Shown: positions 43,313 to 53,641, counted from the first letter of the stretch. The stretch: 64,000 nt of DNA from Acuticoccus sp. I52.16.1 (GCF_022865125.1 NZ_CP094828.1:3775219-3839218), one strand, 5' to 3'. Numbers and translations: made by a program. The notes: generated by a model from the letters alone, not told the origin.

Positions 43313-44575
43313 TCAGACGGTGTCGATCACGTGGGCGAAGGAGCCGCACACGGTGCCGACGCGGGTGCCGATGGGGCCGAGGGCGCGCCCGTCCGCGTCG
43401 CGCGCCTCGAACAGCGGCGGGCCCTCGCGGGCGATGGTGGCGTAGTGGAACTCGTGGCCGCGCAGGCGCCGGGGGAGGAGGCCGCCGTCGTGCGTCAGCT
43501 CGCGATAGCCGAGCGTGCGGGCGCGAGTTGCGAAGCTGGTCGCGATCGGCAGCAGGCCGGCCATCGCGTGCGGCGCGCCGTCGGCGTCGACCAGCGTCTC
43601 GCCGAGGGCCATGTAGCCGCCGCATTCGCCCACCACCAGCGCTCCGCGCGCGGCCGCGGCGGCGAGGCCGGCCTTCCAGCGCGTACCGGCGGCGAGGCGT
43701 CCGGCGTACAGCTCCGGATAGCCGCCGGGGAGGACGACGGCGTCGGCGGCGGGGTCGGGTGCCTCGTCCCCCAGCGGCGAGAAGGGGTGCAGGCTGGCGC
43801 CCGCGCGGCGCCATCCATCGAGGATGTGGGCGTAGGCGAAGGAGAAGGCCTGGTCGGAGGCGACGGCGATCCGCTGGCCGGGCGGCGGCAGCGCGTCGGG
43901 CAACGCCGGCGCCGTGCGCCGCGGCCCGTCCAGCGCCTCGATCGCCGGCAGGTCGACCACGCCGGAGATGATGCGGCCGATCGCGTCGATCCGCTCGGTG
44001 ATGTCGGCATATTCGCCGGCCTGATAGAGACCGAGGTGGCGCGATGGAAAGGCGAGCCGCTCGTCGCGTGGGACGGTGCCGAGGCAGGCGAGCTCCGTCA
44101 CCGCCAGGGCCTCGCGCAGCATGCGCGCGTGTTTCACGCTCCCCACCCTGGTCAGGATGACGCCGGCGATGGTGATCGTCCTGTCGAACGTCGCAAAGCC
44201 GTGCACCAGCGCGGCGACGGACTGGCTCTGGCGCGACGCGTCGACCACCAGGACGACCGGCAGGGCGAGAAGGCGGGCGATGTCGGCCGTGGAGCCGACG
44301 CCGGAGGAGGGGCCGTCGAACAGGCCCATCACGCCCTCCACCACAAGGTCGTCGTGGTCGGCGAGGGCCGCCACCAGCGCCGGACGCATCGCCCACAGGT
44401 CGAGGTTGAGGGCGGGGCGCCCGGCCGCGGCGGCGAGGAAGGCGGTGTCGATATAATCCGGTCCGACCTTGGCCGGGTGGACGCTGCGTCCGCGGGCGGC
44501 GAGCGCGGCGATGAGGCCCGTCGTGATCACCGTCTTTCCCGACCCCGAGTGCGGGGCGGCGACGACGAACCTCAC
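43313..44575 (-). CDS. cobB: Cobyrinate/hydrogenobyrinate a,c-diamide synthase
   Basis: The 420-residue enzyme uses glutamine and ATP to amidate the a and c carboxylates of the corrin ring. The N-terminal P-loop is A-A-P-H-S-G-S-G-K-T, followed by K-V-G-P-D-Y-I-D. The C-terminal glutaminase domain has the nucleophile Cys in V-V-G-E-C-G-G-Y-M and a late H-E-F-H-Y-A. The start is taken as GTG 44575 (V-R-F-V-V-A-A-P-H-S), four bases after the stop of the DUF1194 gene. A longer reading would lack coding character. It is called cobB by function and is equivalent to cbiA. Confidence 0.92.
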   Translation of the reverse strand: MRFVVAAPHSGSGKTVITTGLIAALAARGRSVHPAKVGPDYIDTAFLAAAAGRPALNLDLWAMRPALVAALADHDDLVVEGVMGLFDGPSSGVGSTADIARLLALPVVLVVDASRQSQSVAALVHGFATFDRTITIAGVILTRVGSVKHARMLREALAVTELACLGTVPRDERLAFPSRHLGLYQAGEYADITERIDAIGRIISGVVDLPAIEALDGPRRTAPALPDALPPPGQRIAVASDQAFSFAYAHILDGWRRAGASLHPFSPLGDEAPDPAADAVVLPGGYPELYAGRLAAGTRWKAGLAAAAARGALVVGECGGYMALGETLVDADGAPHAMAGLLPIATSFATRARTLGYRELTHDGGLLPRRLRGHEFHYATIAREGPPLFEARDADGRALGPIGTRVGTVCGSFAHVIDTV

Positions 44576-44579
44576 GAGC

Positions 44580-45389
44580 CTACCACTGGTCGAAGCGGCG
44601 CCAGCGTCTCCATTGTTTCTCACCCACCATGCAGTCCACAGCCACCGACTGCGGCACCTCGATCTGCGCTTTCTGCACGGTGGGCTGGGCGCCGGCAATC
44701 TCCAGAATCAATTTGCGCCGGATCGCCTGGCCGAACTGCTCCCGGCTCTCGATCGTGATCATGAAGGAGCCCATCCCGCCGATGACGCAGCCGCGATAAT
44801 ATTCGTCCAGGTTCTCGATCTGGAAGAAATCGCCGCGGATGCGCTGCTTCACCATGATCGGCAGACCGTTGATGGTGATGCCCTGGCGGATGACGCGGTC
44901 GCGCGCCTCCGTCACCATCGGGCCCATGTTGTTGGGCCCGTCGCCGGACACGTCGATGACCTTGCGGAAACCGTCGATCCCATTGTCGAACAGGGCGGCG
45001 CTCATCAGGAGAGCGCTCGAGATGGAGGTGCGGCGCATGCGGCCGATGGAGGCCTCGCCCAGCGCCTTGGCGAAGAGGTCCGCGTCGCGCTGGCTCTCGA
45101 TGATCGACCAGGGGACGACGGTGCGCTGCAGGCCGACCCCGGCCCACTCCACGTAGGTGACCGCGATGCGGCCCCAGTCGCCGCGACGGATGGCCCTGAT
45201 GACCTCCGGATCGCGGATGGCGTTGACGTATCCCTCGCGCTGCAGCCTCTGTTCGTCGATGTCCATCGACCACGAGACATCGACCGCCAGCACCAGCTCG
45301 ACGTCGACAACCGGGGGGAAATCCTGGGACCGTGCAACCGACGTCCAGGCTAGGCTAAGAAGGAAGGTAGAAACGATCGCGCGCAGCAT
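44580..45389 (-). CDS. DUF1194 family protein, secreted, von Willebrand A-like
   Basis: The 269-residue protein has a signal peptide (cut near A-R-S-Q). A VWA-like domain follows with a MIDAS-type D-V-S-W-S-M and a later D-V-S-G-D-G-P-N-N segment. The metal site is thus largely preserved. DUF1194 proteins are frequent beside cobalamin genes in Rhizobiales, but no role is known. The ATG at 45389 is preferred because GGAG lies six bases upstream; an ATG four codons earlier is possible. cobB follows four bases downstream. cbiD is divergent. Confidence 0.88.
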   Translation of the reverse strand: MLRAIVSTFLLSLAWTSVARSQDFPPVVDVELVLAVDVSWSMDIDEQRLQREGYVNAIRDPEVIRAIRRGDWGRIAVTYVEWAGVGLQRTVVPWSIIESQRDADLFAKALGEASIGRMRRTSISSALLMSAALFDNGIDGFRKVIDVSGDGPNNMGPMVTEARDRVIRQGITINGLPIMVKQRIRGDFFQIENLDEYYRGCVIGGMGSFMITIESREQFGQAIRRKLILEIAGAQPTVQKAQIEVPQSVAVDCMVGEKQWRRWRRFDQW

Positions 45390-45512
45390 CCCAGACTCCA
45401 TGAATGCTATGGACTGATGGATACCCCTTGGGGCGTGCCGTTAGCCGTCTATGCGACCTTCATACCACCGTGACCCTCCCGAGCAGGTCGGTCAACGCAA
45501 CCGAGGGGTTAG

Positions 45513-46604
45513 ATGACCGAGGTCGAACGCAACGTTGACGCGAATCGACCCCTGCGTTCGGGGTGGACCACAGGAGCCTGCGCAACCGCTGCCGCCAAGT
45601 CCGCATACGCCCGGATCCTGGCGGGATCCTTCCTCGATCCGGTCACGATCGCGCTGCCGCGGGGCGGTTCCGCCGCCTTCGCACTCGCGCAGGAGTGGTA
45701 CCGCGACGGTCGCGCCACGGCCGGCGTCGTCAAGGACGCCGGCGACGACCCGGACATCACCCATGGCGCGACCATCCTCGCGACCGTCCGCACCACTCAC
45801 GAAGGTGTGACGTTTTGCGCCGGTGAGGGGGTCGGCACCGTCACCCGCGCCGGGCTGCCGCTAGCGGTCGGCGAGCCGGCCATCAACCCCGTGCCGCGGG
45901 CCATGATCACCGCCGCGCTCGGTGAGGTGGCGGCGGCGGCCGGCGTTCCCGTGGCGGCGGAGGTGACGCTCTCGATCCCCGGCGGGGCGGCGCTGGCGGC
46001 CAAGACCTGGAACCCGCGGCTGGGCATCGTCGGCGGCCTGTCGGTCCTCGGCACCACCGGCATCGTCACGCCCTATTCGTGCGCGGCGTGGATCCACTCG
46101 ATCCACCGCGGCGTGGACGTGGCGCGGGCCGCGGGCCTCGCGCACATCGCCGCCGCCACCGGCTCCACCTCCGAGCGGGCGGCCCAGGCCGCGCTCGGCC
46201 TGCCGGACATGGCGATGATCGACATGGGCGACTTCGCCGGCGGGCTCCTGAAATATCTCGCCCGGCACCCCGTCGCGCGGCTCACCATCGCCGGCGGCTT
46301 CGGCAAGCTCACCAAGCTCGCCGCCGGTGCCATGGACCTCCACTCGTCCCGCAGCCAGGTGGACCATGCACGCCTCGCCGCCTGGATGCGCGAGGCCGGT
46401 GGCACCGAGGCCGACGCCGTCGCCGTCGCCGCGGCTCCCACCGCGATGGCCGCGCTCGACCTCGCCCGCCGGCGTCAGGTCGACCTCGCCGGCCAGGTGG
46501 CGCGGCGCGCCGGCGAGGCCGCGAGGGAACGTCTCGCCGGGGCATCCGTTGGCGTGGACGTGATGATCGTCGATCGCGCGGGGCATATCGTGGCGCATGG
46601 CTAA
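45513..46604 (+). CDS. cbiD: Cobalt-precorrin-5B C1-methyltransferase
   Basis: The 363-residue SAM-dependent enzyme methylates C1 and promotes loss of the C20-derived acetaldehyde in corrin ring contraction. It has R-S-G-W-T-T-G-A-C-A-T-A-A-A-K near the N-terminus and K-D-A-G-D-D-P-D-I-T-H-G, both diagnostic for CbiD. V-S-I-P-G-G and G-I-V-G-G-L-S-V-L-G-T-T-G-I-V also match. CbiD belongs to the oxygen-independent route; the aerobic pathway uses CobF for this step. The ATG has an AGGGG sequence upstream. The 3' end overlaps cobK by eight bases. Confidence 0.94.
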   Translation: MTEVERNVDANRPLRSGWTTGACATAAAKSAYARILAGSFLDPVTIALPRGGSAAFALAQEWYRDGRATAGVVKDAGDDPDITHGATILATVRTTHEGVTFCAGEGVGTVTRAGLPLAVGEPAINPVPRAMITAALGEVAAAAGVPVAAEVTLSIPGGAALAAKTWNPRLGIVGGLSVLGTTGIVTPYSCAAWIHSIHRGVDVARAAGLAHIAAATGSTSERAAQAALGLPDMAMIDMGDFAGGLLKYLARHPVARLTIAGGFGKLTKLAAGAMDLHSSRSQVDHARLAAWMREAGGTEADAVAVAAAPTAMAALDLARRRQVDLAGQVARRAGEAARERLAGASVGVDVMIVDRAGHIVAHG

Positions 46605-47322
46605 AATTTTGCTGCTCGGCGGGACCGAGGAAGCCCGCCGCACGGCGGAAATGCTGGACGCGGCCGGCGCGAGCTTCATCGTCTCGCTGGCGAGCGCGTC
46701 GGCCGAGCCCTATCCGGGCAACGAACGGCGCGGCGGCTTCGGCGGCGAGGACGCGATGGTGCGCTTCATCGAGAACGAGGGCGTCGAGGTGGTCGCCGAC
46801 GCGACCCATCCGTTCGCGGCGACCATCAGCCCGACCGCCAAGCGCGCGGCCCGGCGCGCGCGCGTGCGCTACCTGCGGCTGGAGCGCCGGCCCTGGCGCC
46901 GCTCCTCCGGCGATCGCTGGGTGGACGTGCGCTCCCTGCAGGAGGCGGCCGATCAGCTCGACAACGGCTCGGTGGTGTTTCTCACCGTGGGCGGGCGGAG
47001 CCTGCGGCCCTTCCTCATGCGCCGCGACCTCGACCTCGTCGTGCGCACCATCGAGATTCCCGACCTCGACGGGCGCCGCGACGTCACCGTCATCCGCGAC
47101 CGCGGCCCGTTCACCGTCGAGGACGAACGCGCCCTATTCGCCCAGTTCCGGTTCGATGCGATGGTGACGAAGAATTCCGGCGGCGATGCGACGGCCGCCA
47201 AGCTCGTCGCCGCGCGCGAACGGCGGATGCTGGTCTACATGGTCAAGCGCCCGCGCGGGCAGCCGCACGCCAACTGCCGCACGCCCGAGGAACTCGCCCG
47301 CCGCCTGCGCCGCTATATGTGA
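46597..47322 (+). CDS. cobK: Precorrin-6A reductase
   Basis: The 241-residue NADPH-dependent enzyme (CobK/CbiJ) reduces precorrin-6A to 6B. It begins I-L-L-L-G-G-T-E-E-A-R, with a Rossmann-like loop, and has A-D-A-T-H-P-F-A and a late N-S-G-G-D-A-T-A-A-K-L segment, as in the family. It overlaps cbiD by eight bases, so the two consecutive ring-modifying steps are co-translated. It converges with hutG 15 bp downstream. Confidence 0.92.
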   Translation: MAKILLLGGTEEARRTAEMLDAAGASFIVSLASASAEPYPGNERRGGFGGEDAMVRFIENEGVEVVADATHPFAATISPTAKRAARRARVRYLRLERRPWRRSSGDRWVDVRSLQEAADQLDNGSVVFLTVGGRSLRPFLMRRDLDLVVRTIEIPDLDGRRDVTVIRDRGPFTVEDERALFAQFRFDAMVTKNSGGDATAAKLVAARERRMLVYMVKRPRGQPHANCRTPEELARRLRRYM

Positions 47323-47337
47323 GCCGGCGCGGAGGGG

Positions 47338-48132
47338 CTACGGCTTCAGCCGCCCGGCCAACTCCGTGAGCCCGTCCACCACCCGCTGCAACACCTCGCC
47401 GACGAAGGCGCCCCCGTCCGCGTGGAGACCGAAGGGCGGGGCCTCGTCCATATAGAGCGCCTGCGCCATCTCGATCTGCACCGCATGGACGCCGAGCGCG
47501 GGCTGGCCGTGGTGGCGCACCGTCCAGCCGCCGCGGAAGCGTCCGTTGAGCACGGTGTCGCTCGCCTGGCGGAAGAGCCGCGTCGCCAGCTCCTCGAAGG
47601 CGGGGGCGCAGGTCTTGGTGTAGTCGGTGCCGACGTTGAAGTCGGTCAGCCGCCCGTCGAACAGCCGCGGGACGACCGAGCGGATGGAGTGGACGTCGAA
47701 CAGGACCGCGATGCCGTGCGCCTCCTTCAGCCGGTAGAGCTCGCCCGCCAGCGCCTCGTGGTAGGGCGCATGATAGGAGAAGCGCCGCTCGTCGATGTCG
47801 GCGATGGTCGGCTCTGCGCCCTGCTTCCAGATCGGCCTGCCGTCGAAGTCGGTGGTGGGGATCAGCTCGGTGGTCGCCTGGCCGGGGTAGAGCGAGGCGC
47901 CGGACGGGTCGCGGTTGGCGTCGATCACGTAGCGGTGGAAGCCGGCGAAGACCTTGCTGGCCGGCCCCGACAGACCCTTGACGATCGTGTCGATGTGCCA
48001 GTCGGCGTCGGCCAGGAGCGCACCGTTCGCGTCGAGCCGGTCGGCGACGTCCTCCGGCACGCTCGGAGATGCGTGCGGGACGGAGATCAGCACCGGTCCC
48101 TCGCCCTCGATCAGGGTGAACGGTGTCGTCAT
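47338..48132 (-). CDS. hutG: N-formylglutamate deformylase
   Basis: The 264-residue metal-dependent amidohydrolase releases glutamate and formate from N-formylglutamate at the end of the five-step histidine degradation route. It has S-V-P-H-A near the start, D-A-N-R-D, a D-V-H-S-I-R segment and a late V-Q-I-E-M-A-Q-A-L-Y-M-D-E. It lies downstream of hutI on the same strand after a 175-bp gap. hutH, hutU and hutF are not in the window. It is a distinct paralog of the gene at 21520-22419. Confidence 0.92.
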   Translation of the reverse strand: MTTPFTLIEGEGPVLISVPHASPSVPEDVADRLDANGALLADADWHIDTIVKGLSGPASKVFAGFHRYVIDANRDPSGASLYPGQATTELIPTTDFDGRPIWKQGAEPTIADIDERRFSYHAPYHEALAGELYRLKEAHGIAVLFDVHSIRSVVPRLFDGRLTDFNVGTDYTKTCAPAFEELATRLFRQASDTVLNGRFRGGWTVRHHGQPALGVHAVQIEMAQALYMDEAPPFGLHADGGAFVGEVLQRVVDGLTELAGRLKP

Positions 48133-48307
48133 CGTGCGTGTCTTGCGGTCATCGTCGAAACTCCAGTGACGCGGGGCGGGCGGCGCCGCGCGGCGGCCGT
48201 CGGGTGAGCCACCGCGCCGGCGCTCGCGAGGCGGGCATGCGCGGCTCGCGGTGCCGGTGCGAGGGGCGCCGGTGGGCGCGGATGAGGGGTGTGAGGGCGC
48301 ATCGCGG

Positions 48308-49510
48308 TCAGCTCGGCACGCCGCCGATCAGCCGCTGGGCAAGGGGATTGTAACCGATCCGGTAGACCAGCTCGGCCGGCTGGCGCACCGACCAGACCGC
48401 GAGGTCGGCCCGCTTGCCGCTCTCCAGCGTGCCGATGTCGCCGCCCAGCCCCAGCGCGGCCGCGGCGTGGCGCGTGGTGCCGGCGAGCGCCTCCTCCGGC
48501 GTCAGGCGGAAGAGCGTGGCGGCCATGTTCATGGCGAGCAGCAGCGAGGTGAGGGGCGAGGAGCCGGGGTTGCAGTCCGTCGCCACGGCGATCGGCACCC
48601 GGTGGCGGCGCAGCGCCGCGATGTCGGGCGCCGCATCCTGGCGCAGGGTATAGTAGGCGCCCGGCAGCACGACCGCGACGGTGCCGGCGGCGCCCATCGC
48701 CGCGGCGTCCGCGTCGGTCAGGAATTCGAGGTGGTCGGCCGAGAGGCCGCCATAGCGCGCCACCAGCGCCGCGCCGCCCGAGTGCGACAGCTGCTCGGCG
48801 TGGAGCTTCACCGGCAGGCCGAGCGCCACGGCACGGTCGAACACGCGGGACATCTCGTCGGCCGAGAAGGCGATGCCTTCGCAGAAGCCGTCCACCGCGT
48901 CGACCAGGCCCTCCGCGTGTGCGGCCGCTAGCCCGGCCAGCACCACGTCCTCGAGATAGGCGGCGCGGTCGATCTCCGGCGGCACGGCGTGGGCGGCGAG
49001 CCAGCTCGTCACCACACGCACCGGTCGCACCTCGCCGATGCGCCGGGCGACCCGCAGCATCTTCGCCTCGTGCGCCACCGTCAGGCCGTAGCCCGACTTC
49101 ACCTCCAGCGTGCCGACCCCCTCGGCGATCAGATGGTCGACCCGAGGCAGGGCGCTCGCCAAGAGCGCGTCCTCGTCCGCCTCGCGCGTCGCGCGCATGG
49201 TCGACAGGATGCCGCCCCCGGCACGCGCGACGGCCTCGTACGAGGCACCTTCCAGGCGCATCTCGAATTCGCCGGCCCGGTCGCCGCCGAAAACGATATG
49301 GGTGTGGCAGTCGATCAGTGCGGGCGTGACGAGGCGGCCGGCGACGTCCGTCAGCGGTCGCCCGGAATATTCCGACGGCAGCTCCGCGGCCGGGCCGACC
49401 CACTGGATCACGCCGTCGCCGAACGCCACCGCGCCGTCCGGCAACAGCCCGTATCGCTCGCCGCCTTCGGTCATCGTGGCCACCGGCCCGCCGACGATCA
49501 CGCCGTCCAT
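48308..49510 (-). CDS. hutI: Imidazolonepropionase
   Basis: The 400-residue amidohydrolase opens imidazolone-5-propionate to formiminoglutamate in histidine catabolism. It has the metal motif D-C-H-T-H and [18 protein letters not shown] and A-T-D-C-N-P-G-S-S are also characteristic of HutI. The start is M-D-G-V-I-V-G-G with GGAG nine bases upstream; a further 17 upstream codons are not coding-like. With hutG it forms the lower part of the hut pathway. Confidence 0.95.
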   Translation of the reverse strand: MDGVIVGGPVATMTEGGERYGLLPDGAVAFGDGVIQWVGPAAELPSEYSGRPLTDVAGRLVTPALIDCHTHIVFGGDRAGEFEMRLEGASYEAVARAGGGILSTMRATREADEDALLASALPRVDHLIAEGVGTLEVKSGYGLTVAHEAKMLRVARRIGEVRPVRVVTSWLAAHAVPPEIDRAAYLEDVVLAGLAAAHAEGLVDAVDGFCEGIAFSADEMSRVFDRAVALGLPVKLHAEQLSHSGGAALVARYGGLSADHLEFLTDADAAAMGAAGTVAVVLPGAYYTLRQDAAPDIAALRRHRVPIAVATDCNPGSSPLTSLLLAMNMAATLFRLTPEEALAGTTRHAAAALGLGGDIGTLESGKRADLAVWSVRQPAELVYRIGYNPLAQRLIGGVPS

Positions 49511-49654
49511 GTCACCACTCCTGTGCGCGGCGAGCACACTCGCTGTCCCGCGGTGCGTCAAGGGGATGGGCGAGTCCGGCGCGAACGCCGCACCGCCGGC
49601 CGGGTCGCGCGCAGGTGCCGATGGCGACGGCGAGGGCGAGGGCGAGGGCGGCCC

Positions 49655-49936
49655 TCAGCCGGCGCGCGTCTTGTCCATCAGCGCCACGAGGTGGAGCAGC
49701 GCCTCGCGCTGCGCATCGGCGCTCCCGGAGGTGACCGCATCGTCGACGCAGCGACGGGCATGATCGTCGATCAACAGCCGCTCGACCCCCTTGAGGGCGG
49801 ACCGGATCGCGGCGGTCTGCTTCAGCACGTCCACGCAGTCGCGCTCGTCTTCCACCATGCGGGTGACCCCGCGCACCTGCCCTTCGAGGCGGGCCAGGCG
49901 GCGGAGAACGGCTCGCTTGTTCTGCGTCTGGCTCAT
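49655..49936 (-). CDS. CsoR-type metal-sensing transcriptional repressor
   Basis: The 93-residue all-helical repressor belongs to the CsoR/RcnR/FrmR family. It has R-L-A-R-L-E-G-Q-V-R-G and the ligand set Cys34, His59 and Cys63, with exactly the spacing of the Cu(I) site in CsoR (C-x24-H-x3-C). This favours copper sensing over nickel (RcnR) or formaldehyde (FrmR). The frame continues upstream for 29 poorly coding codons, so the start M-S-Q-T-Q-N-K is used. No copper exporter is adjacent. It lies next to hutI and is divergent from thrS. Confidence 0.9.
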   Translation of the reverse strand: MSQTQNKRAVLRRLARLEGQVRGVTRMVEDERDCVDVLKQTAAIRSALKGVERLLIDDHARRCVDDAVTSGSADAQREALLHLVALMDKTRAG

Positions 49937-50231
49937 CGGAGGGTCCTGGCGCGGGTCCGTGGTCGGGCGATGGCGACGCGGCGCCGATCGACGACCTTGG
50001 GTTAAGCGCAACCTCGCCCCCACGCAATGGCGTCACACGGCCCGGCGCGCCGCGGGAGAGGGGCGCCCGGTCGCCGCGCGGATCCGCCTCGCGACGGGGC
50101 GCGCGGCGCCGGATTTCGCCGCGCGCGGCGGGCGGGGACCGGGGCGATCCCACATTGCAATCGGTGTCCGAGAGGGGCAGATAGAGGTCCCCTGCTTACC
50201 TGCATCCGTGGGCAGAGATTGAGCGAGAGCT

Positions 50232-52400
50232 ATGATTACAGTCACGTTTCCCGATGGCGCATCGCGCCAGTACGACGCCGGCGTGTCCGGGGCCGACATC
50301 GCCGCATCCATCTCCAAGTCACTGTCGAAAAAGGCGGTGGCGATGGTCGTCGACGGCACCCTCGTCGACCTCGCCGACCCGATCGACCATGACGCCGAGG
50401 TCAAGATCGTCACCCGGACTGACGACGAGGCGCTGGAGTTGATCCGCCACGACGCCGCGCACGTGATGGCCGAGGCCGTCCAGGAGCTGTGGCCGGGCAC
50501 CCAGGTCACCATCGGCCCCGTCATCAAGGACGGCTTCTACTACGACTTCTACCGCGACACGCCCTTCTCGACCGACGATCTGGCCAAGATCGAGGCGAAG
50601 ATGCGCGAGATCATCAAGCGCAACGCCCCCTTCACCAAGACGGTGAAGGCCCGCAACGACGTGCGCGAGATGTTCCGCCGGATGGGCGAAGGCTTCAAGG
50701 TCGAGCTGGTCGACGCCATCCCCGCGGACCAGGACGTGAAGCTCTACCACCAGGGCGAGTGGTTCGACCTGTGCCGTGGTCCGCACATGACCTCGACCGG
50801 TCACATCGGCGACGCGTTCAAGCTGATGCGCGTCGCGGGCGCCTACTGGCGCGGCGATTCCGACCGCGAGCAGCTGACCCGCATCTACGGCACCGCCTGG
50901 GCCGACAAGAAGGGCCTCGACGCCTACCTCCACATGCTGGAGGAGGCCGAAAAGCGCGACCATCGCCGGCTCGGCCGCGAGATGAACCTCTTCCACTTCC
51001 AGGAGGAGGCGCCGGGCGCGGTCTTCTGGCACGAGAAGGGGTGGCGGGTCTTCCAGTCGCTCATCAACTACGTGCGCCGCCGCAACGAGGCCGCCGGCTA
51101 CCACGAGGTCAACACGCCCGAGCTGATGGACATCTCGCTCTGGCAGGCCTCCGGTCACGCCGAGAAGTTCGCCGACAACATGTACATGACGCAGACGCCC
51201 GACGAGCGGACGTACGCGATCAAGCCGATGAACTGTCCCGGCCACGTCCAGGTGTTCAAGAACGGCCTGCGCTCGTATCGCGAGCTGCCGCACAAGGTGG
51301 CCGAGTTCGGCAAAGTGCACCGCTACGAGGCGTCGGGCGCCCTGCACGGGCTGATGCGCGTGCGCGCCTTCACCCAGGACGACGCGCACGTCTTCTGCAC
51401 CGAGGAGCAGATCGCGGCCGAGTGCCTAAAGATGAACGACCTCATCCTCTCGATCTACGAGGACTTCGGCTTCGAGGACGTCATCATCAAGTTCTCCGAT
51501 CGCCCCGAGGTGCGCGTCGGCGAGGACGCCGTGTGGGACAAGGCCGAGAAGGCGTTGATCGACGTTCTGAACTCCACCGGCCGGCCGTGGTCGACCAACG
51601 TCGGCGAGGGGGCGTTCTACGGGCCCAAGCTCGAGTACACGCTGCGCGACGCCATCGGGCGCGAGTGGCAGTGCGGCACGGTGCAGGTGGACCTCAACAT
51701 GCCCGGCCGCCTCGGCGCCTTCTACATCGGCGCCGACGGTGAGAAGCACACCCCGGTGATGCTGCACCGCGCGATGGTCGGCTCGCTGGAGCGCTTCTTC
51801 GGCATCCTGGTGGAGCACTTCGCCGGGCACCTGCCGATGTGGCTGTCGCCGATGCCGGTGATGGTCGCCACCATCGTCTCCGAGGTGGACGACTACGCCG
51901 TCGAGGTGCGCCGCGCGCTGGAGGCGGCCGGCATCCACGCCGAGACCGATCTGCGCAACGAGAAGATCAACTACAAGGTCCGCGAGCACTCCGCCGCCAA
52001 GGTGCCGGTGATCGCCGTCGTCGGCGCGCGCGAGGCGCAGGAGAAGACCGTCAACGTCCGCCGCCTCGGCTCGCGCGAATCGCAGACGATGCCGCTCGAC
52101 GCCTTCGTCGCGATGATCGCCGGCGAGATCGTCCCGCCCGACGTGAAGCGCACCGCGGCGGCGTCCTTGCGCGCGCTCGCCGCCAAGGACCAGCGCATCG
52201 ACGTGGTCGAGGTGTTCGAGGGTTTCGTCGTGAACGACGCGGTCCAGGGGCGCTCGTCCGACGTCTTCGCCACGCGCGAGGAGGCGGTCGAGACCGCGCG
52301 CCGGATCCTCGCCGAGCGCGGCGGCGGCTCGGTCTCCATCTCGACCCTCGCCGGCGAGACCGACCGGTTCACCGTCGACGGTATCGCCGCCGCGCAATAA
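50232..52400 (+). CDS. thrS: Threonyl-tRNA synthetase with a C-terminal DUF2188-like extension
   Basis: The class II synthetase charges tRNA-Thr. Residues about 1-60 form the TGS domain and 65-225 the editing domain (H-D-A-A-H-V-M-A-E). The catalytic core has M-N-C-P-G-H, motif 2 (R-Y-E-A-S-G) and motif 3 ([13 protein letters not shown]), and the anticodon-binding domain ends near residue 640. A further 82 residues (641-722) are unusual for ThrS. The segment with [15 protein letters not shown] and a Gly-rich turn resembles DUF2188. The extension keeps ordinary codon usage and runs into the true stop, so it is not a frameshift artefact. Confidence 0.96.
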   Translation: MITVTFPDGASRQYDAGVSGADIAASISKSLSKKAVAMVVDGTLVDLADPIDHDAEVKIVTRTDDEALELIRHDAAHVMAEAVQELWPGTQVTIGPVIKDGFYYDFYRDTPFSTDDLAKIEAKMREIIKRNAPFTKTVKARNDVREMFRRMGEGFKVELVDAIPADQDVKLYHQGEWFDLCRGPHMTSTGHIGDAFKLMRVAGAYWRGDSDREQLTRIYGTAWADKKGLDAYLHMLEEAEKRDHRRLGREMNLFHFQEEAPGAVFWHEKGWRVFQSLINYVRRRNEAAGYHEVNTPELMDISLWQASGHAEKFADNMYMTQTPDERTYAIKPMNCPGHVQVFKNGLRSYRELPHKVAEFGKVHRYEASGALHGLMRVRAFTQDDAHVFCTEEQIAAECLKMNDLILSIYEDFGFEDVIIKFSDRPEVRVGEDAVWDKAEKALIDVLNSTGRPWSTNVGEGAFYGPKLEYTLRDAIGREWQCGTVQVDLNMPGRLGAFYIGADGEKHTPVMLHRAMVGSLERFFGILVEHFAGHLPMWLSPMPVMVATIVSEVDDYAVEVRRALEAAGIHAETDLRNEKINYKVREHSAAKVPVIAVVGAREAQEKTVNVRRLGSRESQTMPLDAFVAMIAGEIVPPDVKRTAAASLRALAAKDQRIDVVEVFEGFVVNDAVQGRSSDVFATREEAVETARRILAERGGGSVSISTLAGETDRFTVDGIAAAQ

Positions 52401-52633
52401 GCGCGCCGCAACGCTCGGTCCGCGCCGAGGGCGATGCGCCGCGGCGCAGGCCGGCCCGTCACCGGCCAGCCCCCCGCGGCGGCCCGCACGGCAGTCGGCG
52501 GGTATGTCGGCGGTGCCGGAAAAAGGGGGCGGCGCCGGGGCGGGTTGTCCGGATCGGTGCTAGGGCACATATTCGGGTGTCCGAGGGCTGCCGCGGGGCG
52601 GTGCGCCCCGCCTTGCACCAAAGGACAGGCCCC

Positions 52634-53641
52634 ATGGTCACCTACAACATCCTCGACCTTTCGCCGATCCCCGAAGGCGGGACCGCCGCGGACGCTCTCG
52701 GCCGCTCCACCGACCTCGCCCAGCATGCCGAACGCTGGGGCTATACCCGCTTCTGGGTCGCCGAGCATCACAACATGCCCGGCATCGCCTCTTCCGCGAC
52801 CGCCGTCCTCATCGGCCACCTCGCGGCCCATACCGAGACTATTCGCGTCGGCTCCGGCGGTATCATGCTGCCGAACCACGCGCCGTTGATGGTGGCCGAG
52901 CAGTTCGGCACGCTGGAGACGCTCTACCCCGGCCGCATCGACCTCGGCCTCGGTCGCGCGCCGGGCACCGATCAGGCCACCGCCCGCGCGCTGCGCCGCT
53001 ACGCCGATGCCGCCGACCAGTTCCCCCAGGACGTCGCCGAGTTGATCGCCTTCCTCGATTCGCGGCCGGGCGAGACCCGCGTCGCCGCCATTCCCGGCGC
53101 CGGGACGCACGTCCCCATCTGGATGCTCGGCTCGTCCACCTTCGGAGCGGAGCTGGCGGCGATTCTCGGGCTTCCCTACGCCTTCGCCTCGCATTTCGCG
53201 CCGAACATGCTGGAGGACGCGATCGCGGTCTACCGCCGCAACTTCCGCCCCTCGGACCGGCTCGCCGCGCCGCGTTTCGCGATGGCCGTCAACGTCTACG
53301 CCGCCGCGAGCGACGAGGAGGCCCACTTCCTGCGCTCCTCGCAGATGCAGGCCATCGCCAACCTGCGCTCCGGCCGCCCCGGCCCGCTGCCGCGTCCGGT
53401 CGCGGATCTCTCGGCGGTCATCAGCCCCAATCTGATGCCGATGGTGGAGGGGATGCAGCGCGTCGTCGCCGTCGGCGCACCGGCGACCGTGCGCCGGGCT
53501 CTCGCCGCCATCCAGGCGCGCTACGAGCCGGACGAGATCTTCGTCGTCTCCGCCATCCACGACCACGAGGCGCGCCTCACCTCCACCCGCCTCGCCGCCG
53601 AAGTGCTGGCCGACCTCCCCGCCGCGGCCGCCGCCCAGTAG
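52634..53641 (+). CDS. LLM-class flavin-dependent oxidoreductase (YhbW-like)
   Basis: The 335-residue luciferase-like monooxygenase has [11 protein letters not shown] near the start and [31 protein letters not shown] and W-M-L-G-S-S continue the pattern of the YhbW/LuxA-like group. It likely uses reduced FMN and oxygen; the substrate is unknown. AAGGAC precedes the ATG. It lies between thrS and ureD on the same strand with larger gaps, so an operon is not evident. Confidence 0.88.
   Translation: MVTYNILDLSPIPEGGTAADALGRSTDLAQHAERWGYTRFWVAEHHNMPGIASSATAVLIGHLAAHTETIRVGSGGIMLPNHAPLMVAEQFGTLETLYPGRIDLGLGRAPGTDQATARALRRYADAADQFPQDVAELIAFLDSRPGETRVAAIPGAGTHVPIWMLGSSTFGAELAAILGLPYAFASHFAPNMLEDAIAVYRRNFRPSDRLAAPRFAMAVNVYAAASDEEAHFLRSSQMQAIANLRSGRPGPLPRPVADLSAVISPNLMPMVEGMQRVVAVGAPATVRRALAAIQARYEPDEIFVVSAIHDHEARLTSTRLAAEVLADLPAAAAAQ

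Noticed and set aside
45390-45512. Possible cobalamin riboswitch before cbiD
   Set aside because: The B12-box consensus and the needed length are absent.
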